DNA from: Roseovarius sp. TE539
GTDB taxonomy: Bacteria > Pseudomonadota > Alphaproteobacteria > Rhodobacterales > Rhodobacteraceae
Direction: 5' to 3'
DNA: 64,000 nucleotides
Assembly: GCF_003298505.1 (NCBI RefSeq)
Contig: NZ_QNGB01000003.1
Span: 62,001 to 126,000 of the forward strand
Shown: positions 47,428 through 56,876 of the stretch, in pieces
Position numbering within the stretch: position 1 is the stretch's first letter
How the letters are laid out: the number at the start of each line of letters is the position of its first letter
The notes under the pieces: model-generated
What the model was told of the DNA's origin: nothing
The model's database searches: none
What the model saw: the letters and a program-made list of their open reading frames with translations, nothing else
Translations under genes and position numbers: made by a program

Positions 47428-48812
47428 ACTACATCTCCACGAGGGGTCAGGCGCCCGTCCTGGGCTTCGAAGACGCCATGATGACCGGGCTGGCACGCGA
47501 TGGCGGCCTTTACCTGCCCCAGTTCATTCCACAAATGTCGCGCGCCGACATCGCCGCGCTTCAGGGTGTGTCCTACGAGGAGGCGGCCTTCCGGATCATG
47601 CGCCCGTTCATTGGCGACGCCTTCACCGAGGCGGAATTCCAGGACATCATCACGCGGGCCTATGCCGGTTTCGATCATGCGGCCCGGGCCCCGCTGGTGC
47701 AACTGGACTCCGGTCATTTCCTGCTGGAACTTTTTCACGGCCCGACACTGGCGTTCAAGGATTTCGCCATGCAGCTGATCGGGCAACTCTTCGAGGCGGC
47801 GCTCAAGCGATCCGGCCAGCGGGTGTGCATCGTGGGCGCGACCAGCGGCGATACCGGCAGTGCGGCGATCGAGGCGTTTCGCGGTCTGGATGCGGCGGAT
47901 GTGTTCATCCTGTATCCCGAAGGCCGGGTTTCCGAGGTCCAGCGGCGACAGATGACCACCCCTGCGGAGGCCAATGTGCATGCCCTGGCCGTCGAAGGGC
48001 ATTTCGACGACTGCCAGGCGCGTGTGAAGGGCATGTTCAATGATTTTGCCTTCCGCGACTCGGTCGGGCTGGCTGGTGTCAATTCGATCAACTGGGCGCG
48101 TGTGCTGGCGCAGGTGGTCTACTATTTCACCGCCGCCGTCAGCCTGGGCGCGCCGCACCGCGCGGTCAGTTTCACTGTGCCCACGGGCAATTTCGGGGAT
48201 GTGTTCGCGGGATATGTCGCGCGGCGCATGGGCTTGCCCATCGACCGGCTGGTGGTGGCCACCAACCAGAACGATATCCTGCATCGTTGCCTGAGCGGCG
48301 GGGAATACCGGCCCTCCGGCGTGGTGCCCTCGATCAGCCCGTCGATGGACATCCAGGTGAGCTCGAATTTCGAGCGGGCCTTGTTCCATGCCTATGGACA
48401 GGATGGCAGAGCCGTTGCCCAGCTCATGGACGAACTTGCAGCCGGTGGTTTCAGCGTCAGCCAGGGTGCGCTGGAGGCCCTGCGCGAGGCGTTCGACAGC
48501 GGCGTCTGCAACGAGGATGACACCCGTGCCACCATCGCGGGTCTTTGGCGGACGACAGGAGAACTCCTGTGTCCGCATTCCGCTGTCGGGGCGAAGGTCG
48601 CGCAGGAGCAGCGGGTGCCGGGCACGCCGATGATCACCCTCGCCACTGCACACCCGGCCAAGTTTCCCGATGCGGTAGCGGCGGCCACCGGCATCCGTCC
48701 CCCCTTGCCCGAGCGCATGTCGGACCTGTATGAGCGACCCGAGCGGATCACCGGGGTCGCCAACGACCTGGCCATGCTGGAAACACTCATCAAGGAGCGC
48801 ACCGGGAATTGA
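47424..48812 (+). CDS. thrC: Threonine synthase
   Basis: A 462-residue PLP enzyme that converts O-phosphohomoserine to threonine. The PLP lysine is Lys112 in LAFKDFAMQ, and VGATSGDTGSAAIEAFRG is the phosphate-binding segment. Length and the N-terminal domain (YISTRGQAPVLGFEDAMM) match the long bacterial type. The ATG overlaps the surf1 stop and its own stop overlaps the next start (TTGA), so the run from surf1 to the M16 peptidase is tightly coupled. No threonine leader peptide is seen before it. Confidence 0.98.
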   Translation: MNYISTRGQAPVLGFEDAMMTGLARDGGLYLPQFIPQMSRADIAALQGVSYEEAAFRIMRPFIGDAFTEAEFQDIITRAYAGFDHAARAPLVQLDSGHFLLELFHGPTLAFKDFAMQLIGQLFEAALKRSGQRVCIVGATSGDTGSAAIEAFRGLDAADVFILYPEGRVSEVQRRQMTTPAEANVHALAVEGHFDDCQARVKGMFNDFAFRDSVGLAGVNSINWARVLAQVVYYFTAAVSLGAPHRAVSFTVPTGNFGDVFAGYVARRMGLPIDRLVVATNQNDILHRCLSGGEYRPSGVVPSISPSMDIQVSSNFERALFHAYGQDGRAVAQLMDELAAGGFSVSQGALEALREAFDSGVCNEDDTRATIAGLWRTTGELLCPHSAVGAKVAQEQRVPGTPMITLATAHPAKFPDAVAAATGIRPPLPERMSDLYERPERITGVANDLAMLETLIKERTGN

Positions 48813-50071
48813 CAGTAAATCTCACGACCCTGCCGAACGGGTTCCGCGTCGTCACCGAGCACATGCCGGGGATGAAATCCGCTGCCATCGGTGTCTGGGT
48901 GCTGGCCGGGGCGCGCCACGAGCGGGCCGAGCAGAACGGAATCGCGCATTTCCTCGAACACATGGCCTTCAAGGGGACCGCGCGCCGCTCGGCACTGCAG
49001 ATCGCCGAGGCCATCGAGGACGTCGGCGGTTACATGAACGCGTATACAAGCCGCGAGGTCACGGCCTATTATGCCCGCGTGCTGGGAGAAGACGTGCCGC
49101 TGGCACTCGATGTGGTGGCCGACATCCTGCGCCATCCGGCATTCGATTCCGGTGAGATCGAGGTCGAAAGGGGCGTCATCCTTCAGGAGATCGGGCAGGC
49201 CCATGACACTCCGGACGACATCATCTTCGACTGGTTGCAGGAGCAGGCCTATCCCGATCACCCGCTGGGCCGCACGATCCTCGGACCCGAGGCACGGGTG
49301 AAAACCTTTGACCGACCTGATCTGGAAGGCTTCGTTGACAGCCACTACCACCCGGGGCAGATGATCCTTTCGGCCGCCGGCGCGGTGGACCACGATGCGA
49401 TCGCGGCGGAGGCCGAGAAGCTGTTCGGTGACATGCCCGGCCGTGCGGCGGCGGCGCCCCCGCTGGCTTGTTTCAAGGGGGGAGAAACACGTCACGCCAA
49501 GGATCTGGAACAGGCGCATTTCGCGCTGGCCTTCGAAAGCCCGCATTATTGTGATCCGCGAATCCACGCGGCGCAGGTCTATGCCAGCGCGCTGGGCGGC
49601 TCAATGTCGTCGCGGTTGTTTCAGGAAATCCGCGAACGCCGGGGCCTGTGCTATACCATCTTCGCGCAGGCCGGGGCCTATGCGGATACCGGCATGCTGA
49701 CGATATATGCGGGAACCAGTGGCGATCAGATGGCCGGGCTGGCCGAGATAACCGTAGACGAATTGCGGCGCACCGCCGACGACATGAGCGCCGCCGAGGT
49801 GGAGCGCGCCCGCGCACAGATGAAAGCGGGGCTTCTGATGGGGTTGGAAAGCCCCTCGAACAGGGCCGAGCGCATGGCGCGGATGCTCCAGATCTGGGGG
49901 CGTGTGCCGCCGCTGGAGGAAGTCGTTGGCCATATCGAAGCGGTCACCCTGCAGGATGTGCGCGAGATTGCCGGGGATATCGCACTGCGTGCACCGGCGG
50001 CGATGGCGCTTTATGGGCCCGTGGACGCCGCGCCGACGCTGGAGGCTCTGCAGGAAAGGCGTGCAGCCTGA
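48809..50071 (+). CDS. M16 family zinc peptidase
   Basis: A 420-residue peptidase of the mitochondrial processing peptidase/PqqL type. The inverted zinc motif HxxEH is HFLEH at residues 47-51, and the downstream glutamate lies in the EVERGVILQEI segment; the R/Y pair (RLFQEIRERRGLCYTI) near residue 285 is also typical. It is encoded after thrC with a start codon TTG at 48809 that overlaps the thrC stop. The substrate is unknown in bacteria; mitochondrial MPP-beta is the closest well-known relative. Confidence 0.95.
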   Translation: MTVNLTTLPNGFRVVTEHMPGMKSAAIGVWVLAGARHERAEQNGIAHFLEHMAFKGTARRSALQIAEAIEDVGGYMNAYTSREVTAYYARVLGEDVPLALDVVADILRHPAFDSGEIEVERGVILQEIGQAHDTPDDIIFDWLQEQAYPDHPLGRTILGPEARVKTFDRPDLEGFVDSHYHPGQMILSAAGAVDHDAIAAEAEKLFGDMPGRAAAAPPLACFKGGETRHAKDLEQAHFALAFESPHYCDPRIHAAQVYASALGGSMSSRLFQEIRERRGLCYTIFAQAGAYADTGMLTIYAGTSGDQMAGLAEITVDELRRTADDMSAAEVERARAQMKAGLLMGLESPSNRAERMARMLQIWGRVPPLEEVVGHIEAVTLQDVREIAGDIALRAPAAMALYGPVDAAPTLEALQERRAA

Positions 50072-50655
50072 TGTTCCTGCCGCGCAGGAAGATCAGGCTC
50101 GAAACCGAGCGGCTGACCCTGCGCCCTCCTGCCTTGACCGATTTCCGCCACTGGAGCGGATTGCGCCGGGCCAGCACGGATTTCCTCACTCCCTGGGAAC
50201 CGAGCTGGGCCGCCGATCATCTTGCGCGCAAGGGTTTCACCAACCGTGTTTACTGGGCTCAAAGGTCCATCGCAGGTGGGGCGGCCCTGCCGCTTTTTCT
50301 CTTCCGCCGCGATGATGACACCCTTCTGGGGGCGATAACGCTTGACAACATCCGCCGCGGCCCTGCGCAATCGGGCACGCTTGGGTACTGGATAGGGCAA
50401 CCCCATGCGCGGCAGGGATACATGTGCGAAGCCATTCTCGCTGTTGTGCATCATGCCTTTACCCGGATGGACCTGAGCCGGATCGAGGCCGCCTGCCTGC
50501 CCGAGAATGCCGCGTCGCGGGCTTTGCTTGAAAAATGCGGGTTCAAATATGAAGGGGTCGCACAGAGCTACCTTCAGATTAACGGCCGCTGGCGCACACA
50601 TGTCCTCTATGCGGCACTGCGCGCGGACCGGCGAGGGCGGACCGAGGCGGGTTGA
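50071..50655 (+). CDS. GNAT family N-acetyltransferase (RimJ/RimL type)
   Basis: A 194-residue GNAT. Acetyl-CoA binding is indicated by LGYWIGQPHARQGYMCEAI and the end pattern ALLEKCGFKYEGVAQSYLQI with RWRTHVLYAAL, which resemble RimJ-type enzymes acting on ribosomal proteins. The ATG at 50071 overlaps the M16 stop (tgATG). The C-terminus is Arg-rich (RADRRGRTEAG). Target not determinable from sequence. Confidence 0.93.
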   Translation: MFLPRRKIRLETERLTLRPPALTDFRHWSGLRRASTDFLTPWEPSWAADHLARKGFTNRVYWAQRSIAGGAALPLFLFRRDDDTLLGAITLDNIRRGPAQSGTLGYWIGQPHARQGYMCEAILAVVHHAFTRMDLSRIEAACLPENAASRALLEKCGFKYEGVAQSYLQINGRWRTHVLYAALRADRRGRTEAG

Positions 50656-50716
50656 AGTGAAAGCCGCGGTGACGCCGCAGAATTTTGCGCTATGTTTTTT
50701 GGCGGAGGTGGCGCAG

Positions 50717-51529
50717 ATGATCCGACTGATCCTTTTCCTGACCATGTTCTCCCTGCCCGCAATGGCGCAGGAACGCCGTCCAAGCCATTGTATCGCTATC
50801 GGACAGGACACCCCCGGGGTGGAATATCTGCACCGGGCTTCGTTTCGCGATCCGGTGCCTGATCAGGCGGTGCGCATCACATACGTGGCTCATGCGGCTT
50901 TCCTGATCCAGACGGTCGACGGGTTGTCGGCGGTCACGGACTACACCGGGTTTGTGGGCAACGTGGATTTCATACCCGACGTGGTGACGATGAACCACGC
51001 CCATTCCACGCACTGGACGCCCTATCCGGATCCGGCCATTCCGCATGTCCTGCGAGGTTGGGGCGAGCCCGGCGAGCGGGCCGAACATCATCTGGATCTT
51101 GGCGGCATGCTGATCCGTAACGTGCCGACCGACATCCGGTCGGGCATGGGTGTGGAGCGCGATGGCAATTCCATCTTCATCTTCGAGGCAGCGGGCCTTT
51201 GCATCGGGCACCTGGGCCATCTCCATCACGAACCGACGCCGGAACAATACGCCGCCATCGGCCGGCTTGATGTGGTCATGGCCGCCGTCGACGGGGGGAT
51301 AACGCTGGATCTTCCGACGATGATCGACGTGCTTCAGCGCCTCCGCGCCTCCGTGGTAATCCCGATGCACTGGTTCTCGGAGGCCGGCCTGATGCGGTTT
51401 CTCGACGGGATGTCGGAGGATTACGCGATCAGGGACAACGGGGCCAACGCGCTGACGGTGTCCTTGCGGGACCTTCCCTCCCGGCCGACGATCACGGTGC
51501 TGCGGCCCGAATACCTTCGGGATCCCTGA
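50717..51529 (+). CDS. Secreted MBL-fold metallohydrolase
   Basis: A 270-residue exported protein: signal peptide MIRLILFLTMFSLPAMAQ, then a metallo-beta-lactamase fold of the UlaG/L-ascorbate-lactonase-like type (VAHAAFLIQTVDGLSAVTDY). Metal ligands appear as NHAHSTHW and GHLGHLHH, and IPMHWFS near the end, so the usual HxHxDH has HAHSTH. Secretion is unusual for this group. The ATG at 50717 begins the signal peptide. It follows the GNAT gene by 61 bases on the same strand; substrate unknown. Confidence 0.88.
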   Translation: MIRLILFLTMFSLPAMAQERRPSHCIAIGQDTPGVEYLHRASFRDPVPDQAVRITYVAHAAFLIQTVDGLSAVTDYTGFVGNVDFIPDVVTMNHAHSTHWTPYPDPAIPHVLRGWGEPGERAEHHLDLGGMLIRNVPTDIRSGMGVERDGNSIFIFEAAGLCIGHLGHLHHEPTPEQYAAIGRLDVVMAAVDGGITLDLPTMIDVLQRLRASVVIPMHWFSEAGLMRFLDGMSEDYAIRDNGANALTVSLRDLPSRPTITVLRPEYLRDP

Positions 51530-51578
51530 GCTTCTGTCAGCCGCTGGACGGAGGGTGCGCATGTGTTAAGTGTCACGT

Positions 51579-53000
51579 ATGGCCCTGACCCCCGCTGACA
51601 GTACTTTCGTCGAGGCGCTGCGCGCGGCGCTGCCGGGGCTGGACATGTGCGCGCCCGAGCCGCATCATCTGGAAGAACCGCGCAGCCGTTGGCACGGTCA
51701 GGCCGGTATCGTCGTGCGGCCACGCAGTACCAAAGAGGTCGCGGCAACCGTCGGGGCCGCTGCCCGTGCGAAGGTGCCGGTGGTGCCCTATGGCGGTGGC
51801 ACCGGCCTCGTGGGTGGGCAGATCATGCCGGACGGGCCGGCGCCTCTCCTGCTGAGCCTTGAGCGAATGAACGCGATCCGCGCGATTCACCCAGAGGAAA
51901 ACGTGCTGGAGGCCGAGGCGGGCGCGGTGCTGGCCGACATTCAGGCAGCCGCCGATGCGGCCGGACGGCTCTTCCCGCTCAGCATCGCGGCACGGGGCAG
52001 CGCGCAGATCGGCGGCAACCTGGCCACCAATGCCGGTGGGGTCAACGTACTGCGCTATGGCAACGCCCGCGACCTGTGCCTTGGGCTGGAGGCGGTGCTG
52101 CCGGACGGGCGGGTGTGGAACGGCCTCAAGCGTCTGCGGAAGGACAACACCGGCTATGACCTGCGGAACCTTCTGATCGGGGCTGAAGGCACGCTGGGCG
52201 TGATCACCGCCGCGGCATTGAAGCTGGCGCCGCGCCCGGCGGGCGAGGGCACCGCGCTGATGATCGTACCGGACCCCGCGGCGGCACTGAAGTTGCTGGC
52301 GCTGGCGCGTGCGCACATGGCCGAGGGCATCAGCGCCTTCGAGATCATTCACCGGCAAGGGCTGGAATTTCTGGCCGAAACAGTTCCGGACCTGCGCCAA
52401 CCCTTTGCCGCGCCCCCCGATTGGTTCGTCCTGATCGACGTGGGGCTGGCGCGCGGGTTGGACCCTGCACAGGCGCTGGAGCGGCTGTTTGCCGAGGGGC
52501 TGGACGCGGGCATTGTCAGCGATGGACTGATCGCGCGGTCGGAGGCGCAGCGCCATCAGTTCTGGGAAACGCGTGAACAGATCCCCGAGGCAAATCGCCG
52601 TATCGGGGCAGTCAGTTCACATGACATATCGCTGCCCATGGGCGCGGTGCCGGACTTCATCGAGAAGGGGCGTGCGGTGATCGCGGAAATCGGGGAGTTC
52701 CGGATCAACTGCTTCGGCCATCTGGGGGACGGGAACCTGCATTACAACGTTTTTCCGATGCCGGGCAAAACCCGCGCCGACCATCGGGGCAAGCGCGATG
52801 CGATCAAGCGTGCGGTGCATGATCTGGTGGACGAGATGGGTGGATCGGTCAGCGCCGAACATGGTATCGGGCGCCTGAAAGTGGCCGACCTGGAGCGTTA
52901 CGGCGATCCGGTGAAGCTGGATGCAATGCGTGCGATCAAGACTGCACTGGACCCGGCGGGCATAATGAACCCGGGCGCCGTTCTGCGCCCGGGTCCCTAA
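51579..53000 (+). CDS. FAD-binding oxidase (D-lactate / D-2-hydroxy acid dehydrogenase type)
   Basis: A 473-residue flavoprotein of the GlcD/DLD family. The FAD-binding PP-loop is VPVVPYGGGTGLVGGQ (residues about 67-82), followed by GGNLATNAGGVNVLRYGNARD; the C-terminal FAD-oxidase domain has FGHLGDGNLHYNVFP and SAEHGIGRLK. Such enzymes oxidise D-lactate, D-2-hydroxyglutarate or glycolate. The ATG at 51579 is chosen; a GTG at 51570 is an alternative. A 10-bp perfect hairpin spans the end of the gene. Confidence 0.94.
   Translation: MALTPADSTFVEALRAALPGLDMCAPEPHHLEEPRSRWHGQAGIVVRPRSTKEVAATVGAAARAKVPVVPYGGGTGLVGGQIMPDGPAPLLLSLERMNAIRAIHPEENVLEAEAGAVLADIQAAADAAGRLFPLSIAARGSAQIGGNLATNAGGVNVLRYGNARDLCLGLEAVLPDGRVWNGLKRLRKDNTGYDLRNLLIGAEGTLGVITAAALKLAPRPAGEGTALMIVPDPAAALKLLALARAHMAEGISAFEIIHRQGLEFLAETVPDLRQPFAAPPDWFVLIDVGLARGLDPAQALERLFAEGLDAGIVSDGLIARSEAQRHQFWETREQIPEANRRIGAVSSHDISLPMGAVPDFIEKGRAVIAEIGEFRINCFGHLGDGNLHYNVFPMPGKTRADHRGKRDAIKRAVHDLVDEMGGSVSAEHGIGRLKVADLERYGDPVKLDAMRAIKTALDPAGIMNPGAVLRPGP
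52969..52994 (+). terminator. 10-bp hairpin at the 3' end of the FAD oxidase gene
   Basis: A perfect 10-bp stem (acccgggcgc / gcgcccgggt) with a 6-base loop lies within the last codons of the gene, only 4 bases before the stop codon begins. No T-run follows. It is likely a terminator or stabiliser hairpin that doubles as coding sequence. Confidence 0.65.
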
Positions 53001-53016
53001 AAGGGGTGAAACCCGA

Positions 53017-53031
53017 TGACCCCCCGGGTCA
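53017..53031. terminator. Small symmetric hairpin between convergent genes
   Basis: tgaccc / gggtca with a 3-base loop lies between the stop of the FAD oxidase (plus) and that of the iron-binding protein (minus), partly inside the latter's last codon. Symmetric placement suits a bidirectional 3' end, but there is no T tract on either strand. Confidence 0.4.
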
Positions 53032-54054
53032 ATCCCAACCGACTTCGTTGAATATCGCCTGCGCCGCCTTGGCATTGCGGCTGAACGCGGCGGTCGGGGT
53101 CGTGCTGTCGGCTATGAAGAAGCCCAGGCGTGCGGTGTCCTCGTCCAGCCCGACACCCGGTACGGCGGGGTACTCATTGTTCTGACCGGCAAAGTGCTTT
53201 TGTGCCGTCTCGCTTGTCATGAACTCCAGCAGGGCACGCGCGGCTTCGGGGTTGGGGGCCGATGCGGTCATGCCAGCCGCCGCAAGGTTCACATGCGCCC
53301 CGCGTTCGGCCTGGTTCGGCCAGATCCAGCCAAGCTTCTCTATTCCGTCGGTGAGTCCGGAAATGTCACGATCAAATCCGCGCAGGAAATAGTAGTGATT
53401 GGCCACCGCGATGTCGCATTCTCCCGAGATCAGGCCGCGCAGCTGATCGGTATCGCCACCTTGCGGAGCACGGGCCATGTTGTCCACGATCCCCGCGGCC
53501 CAGTCACGCGCAGCGTCCTCGCCATGGGTTTCTATGATCGAGGCCAGAAGCGACTGATTGTAGACGTTGCTTGAAGACCGGATGCAGATTCGATCCTTCC
53601 ATTCCGGGTCAGTCAAGGCCTCGTAGGTGCGGGGCGGATTCTCGACACGGTCCTCGTGGTAGAAGATGATCCTGGCCCGCTGAGAGATGCCGAACCACAG
53701 GTCGTCGGGATGACGCAGATGTGGTGGCACGCGCGTGGTGATCACTTCCGAGTCGAACGGTTGCAGAACGCCGGCCTCTTCGGCGCGGCTCATCCGGCCG
53801 GCGTCCACGGCCAGGAAAACGTCGGCGGGGCTGTTGTCGCCTTCCGCCGAAAGGCGCGCGATCAGTTCATCGGCGCCGCCCTCGATCCGGTTGACGGTGA
53901 TGCCGGTCTGGTCGGTGAAAGCGTCGTAAAGCTCTGCATCCGAATCATAATGGCGACTGGAATAGATGTTCACTTCCTGCGCGATGGCAGGGGTGGCGCC
54001 AATGGCAAGGATCAGAGCCGCGCCGAGAGCACGGAAGGGGGCCGGGGAAGTCAT
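53029..54054 (-). CDS. Fe(3+) ABC transporter substrate-binding protein
   Basis: A 341-residue periplasmic iron-binding protein (FbpA/AfuA type). Signal peptide to about residue 25 (ATPAIAQ), then NIYSSRHYDSDAELYDAFTD, the typical start of the fold, and VANHYYFLRG with the tyrosine pair that coordinates Fe(III). No permease or ATPase is encoded next to it in this window, so it is an orphan or its partners lie elsewhere. The upstream region is AT-rich with a TTGACT element (minus strand, 54118-54123). Iron control is likely by family but no clear box is seen. Confidence 0.93.
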   Translation of the reverse strand: MTSPAPFRALGAALILAIGATPAIAQEVNIYSSRHYDSDAELYDAFTDQTGITVNRIEGGADELIARLSAEGDNSPADVFLAVDAGRMSRAEEAGVLQPFDSEVITTRVPPHLRHPDDLWFGISQRARIIFYHEDRVENPPRTYEALTDPEWKDRICIRSSSNVYNQSLLASIIETHGEDAARDWAAGIVDNMARAPQGGDTDQLRGLISGECDIAVANHYYFLRGFDRDISGLTDGIEKLGWIWPNQAERGAHVNLAAAGMTASAPNPEAARALLEFMTSETAQKHFAGQNNEYPAVPGVGLDEDTARLGFFIADSTTPTAAFSRNAKAAQAIFNEVGWD

Positions 54055-54335
54055 GTTGTCTCCTTTTCTGTTTTCCGACTACTTCTGTCAGCAATTTCTG
54101 CTTATTCCGATAAAAAGAGTCAACAGAAATCCGGGACCATGTTTCCATTCACGCGGCAAAAGGGCGCCATGGCCGGGGTCGCTTTTCGGGGCAAAATCCA
54201 AAACCTCTTTGGCAAAAGGGGTTTGCGACATCATCCCGCCATGTGAACGTTGCGTAAAACTTGCGTGGTGCGCCGTTCATGCCCATGCTCATCAGAGGAG
54301 GGCGCCACAGTCAGGGCGCGATGGGGAGGACAGAC

Positions 54336-56219
54336 ATGACATTCGCCTCGCGGCAGGACGCGCTGGATATCGAACGGGAAACACCCTGGGAGTCGCGCGA
54401 GCGCCCCGAGACACTCTACAGGATGCTCAAGGACACGGCGGAAACCTTTCCGGATCGCCCGGCGGTCAGTTTCCAGCTTCTTTCGGGACCTCGCGACAAT
54501 TCCCGGACACTGACCTGGATGCAGTTTCACGAACAGGTCTGCCGTGCGGCGAACCTTTTCCGCAGTCTTCGGATCAAGGAGGACGATGTCGTCTCTCTGG
54601 TTTTGCCCAACAGCCTCGAAACGGCGGTGGCGACAGTCGGCGCGGCCGTGGCGGGGATCGTCAATCCGATCAACCCGCTTCTGGAACCCGAACAGATATC
54701 CGCCATCCTGCGCGAAACGGATGCCAAGGTTGTCGTCACCCTGAAGGCGTTTCCGAAAACGGACATCGCCCAGAAATGCGCCGAAGCGGTGCGCCATGCC
54801 CCTTCGGTTCACACGGTTCTGGAAGTCGATCTCAACACCTATCTCAGCCCGCCGAAAAGCTGGATCGTGCCGCTGGTGCGGCCGAAAAACCCGGATAATC
54901 ACCATGCCGATCTGAAGGATTTCGCCGTTGAAATGAGGGCGCAGAGCGTCACCCCGGATTTTCCGGAAACGGGCGAGGACAGGGTCGCGGCATATTTTCA
55001 TACCGGGGGCACCACGGGCATGCCGAAGGTTGCGCAGCACCGGTATTCCGGCATGGTCTACAATGGCTGGCTGGGGCATCAGCTTCTGTTCACCGAAGAG
55101 GACTCGATCATGTGTCCTCTGCCGCTTTTTCATGTCTTTGCCTGCCACGTGATCCTGATGGCGATGATCAAGTCCGGGGCCCATGGCGTTTTTCCAACCC
55201 CTGCCGGCTATCGCGGGGATGGTGTGTTCGACAATTTCTGGAAGCTGTGCGAACGTTGGAAGACCACCTTCGTGATCACCGTTCCCACGGCAGTTTCGGC
55301 GCTCATGCAGCGGGGCGTGGATGCGGATATCTCGACGGTTAAAAACGCGTTTTCGGGGTCCGCGCCGATGCCGCTGGAACTGTTCAGGAGATTCGAGAGT
55401 GCCACCGGCATGACGGTGATCGAAGGGTACGGTTTGACCGAGGCAACATGCCTCGTCTCCTGCAATCCGCCCGAAGGACAGAAAAAGGTCGGGTCGGTCG
55501 GGGTGCCGTTCCCTTACACCGACGTTCGCATTTATCAGGACGGACCTGACGGGCCGGTGGAATGCGCGATCGACGAAGTGGGCGAGATCTGCATCTCGAA
55601 TCCCGGGGTCAATGTGGGCAACACTTATACCGAGGCGGCGAAGAACCATGACCTGTATTATCATGGCGAATACCTGCGCACCGGAGATCTCGGCCGGATG
55701 GACGAGGACGGATACCTCTGGATCACGGGCCGTGCCAAGGATCTGATCATCCGTGGCGGGCACAATATCGATCCGGCCGACATCGAGGAGGCATTGATGG
55801 CCCACAATGCCGTGGCTGTCGCCGGTGCCATTGGCCAGCCCGACGCGCATTCGGGCGAAATTCCCTGCGCCTATGTGGAGCTTGTCGAGGGTGGCAGCGT
55901 TACGGGCGAGGAACTGCGCGAGCACTGCAAGGTGCATGTCCATGAGCGCGCGGCGATTCCGCGTCATGTCGAGATCCTGGACGAGTTGCCCAAGACCGCG
56001 GTCGGCAAGGTCTTCAAGCCGGACCTGCGCAAGCGCGCGATAACACGAGTCTACGACGCCGCGCTCACGGAGGCCGGGCTGCAGGCACGCGTGGCGCAGG
56101 TTGTAGACAGCAAGAAGCGCGGCCTGGTGGCCCAGCTGGAACGGACCGGCGAGGTGGAGGAAGACGCCATCGATCATGTGCTGGGCCAGCTCGTGCGGCC
56201 CTGGGAATGGGCGGAGTGA
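54336..56219 (+). CDS. Acyl-CoA synthetase (AMP-binding enzyme)
   Basis: A 627-residue adenylate-forming ligase. The P-loop is FHTGGTTGMPKVAQH, motif II GYGLTEATCLVS, the hinge GYLWITGRAKDLIIRGGHNI, and the catalytic lysine lies in LPKTAVGKVFKP. Residues near the N-terminus resemble long-/medium-chain fatty acyl-CoA synthetases. The acid substrate cannot be told from sequence. ATG at 54336 is preceded by ggggagga; the gene is divergent from the iron-binding protein gene with a 281-base gap. The gene that follows on the minus strand is a TetR, 657 bases away. Confidence 0.94.
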   Translation: MTFASRQDALDIERETPWESRERPETLYRMLKDTAETFPDRPAVSFQLLSGPRDNSRTLTWMQFHEQVCRAANLFRSLRIKEDDVVSLVLPNSLETAVATVGAAVAGIVNPINPLLEPEQISAILRETDAKVVVTLKAFPKTDIAQKCAEAVRHAPSVHTVLEVDLNTYLSPPKSWIVPLVRPKNPDNHHADLKDFAVEMRAQSVTPDFPETGEDRVAAYFHTGGTTGMPKVAQHRYSGMVYNGWLGHQLLFTEEDSIMCPLPLFHVFACHVILMAMIKSGAHGVFPTPAGYRGDGVFDNFWKLCERWKTTFVITVPTAVSALMQRGVDADISTVKNAFSGSAPMPLELFRRFESATGMTVIEGYGLTEATCLVSCNPPEGQKKVGSVGVPFPYTDVRIYQDGPDGPVECAIDEVGEICISNPGVNVGNTYTEAAKNHDLYYHGEYLRTGDLGRMDEDGYLWITGRAKDLIIRGGHNIDPADIEEALMAHNAVAVAGAIGQPDAHSGEIPCAYVELVEGGSVTGEELREHCKVHVHERAAIPRHVEILDELPKTAVGKVFKPDLRKRAITRVYDAALTEAGLQARVAQVVDSKKRGLVAQLERTGEVEEDAIDHVLGQLVRPWEWAE

Positions 56220-56501
56220 CGAATGCAACGGAAAGACAGATGGCGGACATTGATTTCCGTCATCCGGCAGAGTCTTAAGATTGCGAACCATCGGAAATGA
56301 CCGCGCCGGAGGCGTTCACCACCGGCGACAGGACCGAGCAGAACAAAACGGTCTTCTCCTCCGCGGACTAATCTAACTGCCCGGACCTCCGGGAATGCGC
56401 CACGTGCCGGGAAGAATTCCATGACGGCTACCCGGTGGACGAGATGATGACGGCCGGCGCGGGGCGGTCACGCTAATCCATCCCGCCAGGAGGATCGGGA
56501 C

Positions 56502-56600
56502 ATGTATCAAGGCCGATCCGTTCTTGATCACCAAAAGGGCCGGCCCTGCTTCCGGGAAATCGCCGAGACGCTGCGCAAGTTCTGCATGATTGCAGTTTAG
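56502..56600 (+). CDS. Candidate 32-residue small ORF with strong RBS
   Basis: aggagga lies 7 bases before the ATG at 56502, better placed than in most genes of the window. The product (start MYQGRSVLDHQKGRP) contains two cysteines and FREIAETLRKF; no family is recognised. It sits alone in a large gene-free region. It may be a true small protein, or the remnant of a larger gene. Confidence 0.3.
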   Translation: MYQGRSVLDHQKGRPCFREIAETLRKFCMIAV

Positions 56601-56663
56601 GACGGGCCGGGCCGTGTCGGGGCGGCGCCCGCCTTTTGTCTGGGTTGGCTCTTTCAGGATCGA

Positions 56664-56682
56664 GCGCCCTTCGGGCGCGCTT
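56664..56682. terminator. GC-rich hairpin with short T tract
   Basis: gcgccc / gggcgc with a 3-base loop is followed on the plus strand by gctttaac. This is a weak intrinsic terminator; the nearest plus-strand gene ends 445 bases upstream. Confidence 0.45.
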
Positions 56683-56720
56683 TAACTCTCGTCACCCGAC
56701 TTCGGTGGTTTCCTCGGGGC

Positions 56721-56753
56721 GCCTCCGGCGGGAGTATTTCCGGAAAGATGAAG
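56721..56753 (+). repeat. Dispersed repeat, copy 2 (pair with 16196-16228)
   Basis: 31 of 33 bases match the copy before folD in the same orientation (cctccggcgggagtattt then ggaaagatgaag). Here it is not followed by a start codon, so any role as a ribosome binding site is specific to the first copy. Confidence 0.65.
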
Positions 56754-56876
56754 CAGGGACGGCGCCGCCCGAGGGCAGGGGGGTGATGCGCGATCAGGCC
56801 TGTGCGGCGACGCTGCGCCCGTGGCGGGCCCGGTGGTGGCAACCGCGCTCCGGTCCCGGCGCCGGATCCTGCCGCC

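Larger units (their letters stand above)
56220..56876. other. 657-base gap with repeat, hairpin and possible small ORF
   Basis: No firm gene. The stretch holds a candidate 32-residue ORF with a strong RBS (56502-56600), a hairpin (56664-56678) and the second copy of the dispersed repeat at 56721-56753. The rest shows no recognised feature; several short pieces look like degenerate coding sequence, so decayed genes are possible. Confidence 0.5.
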
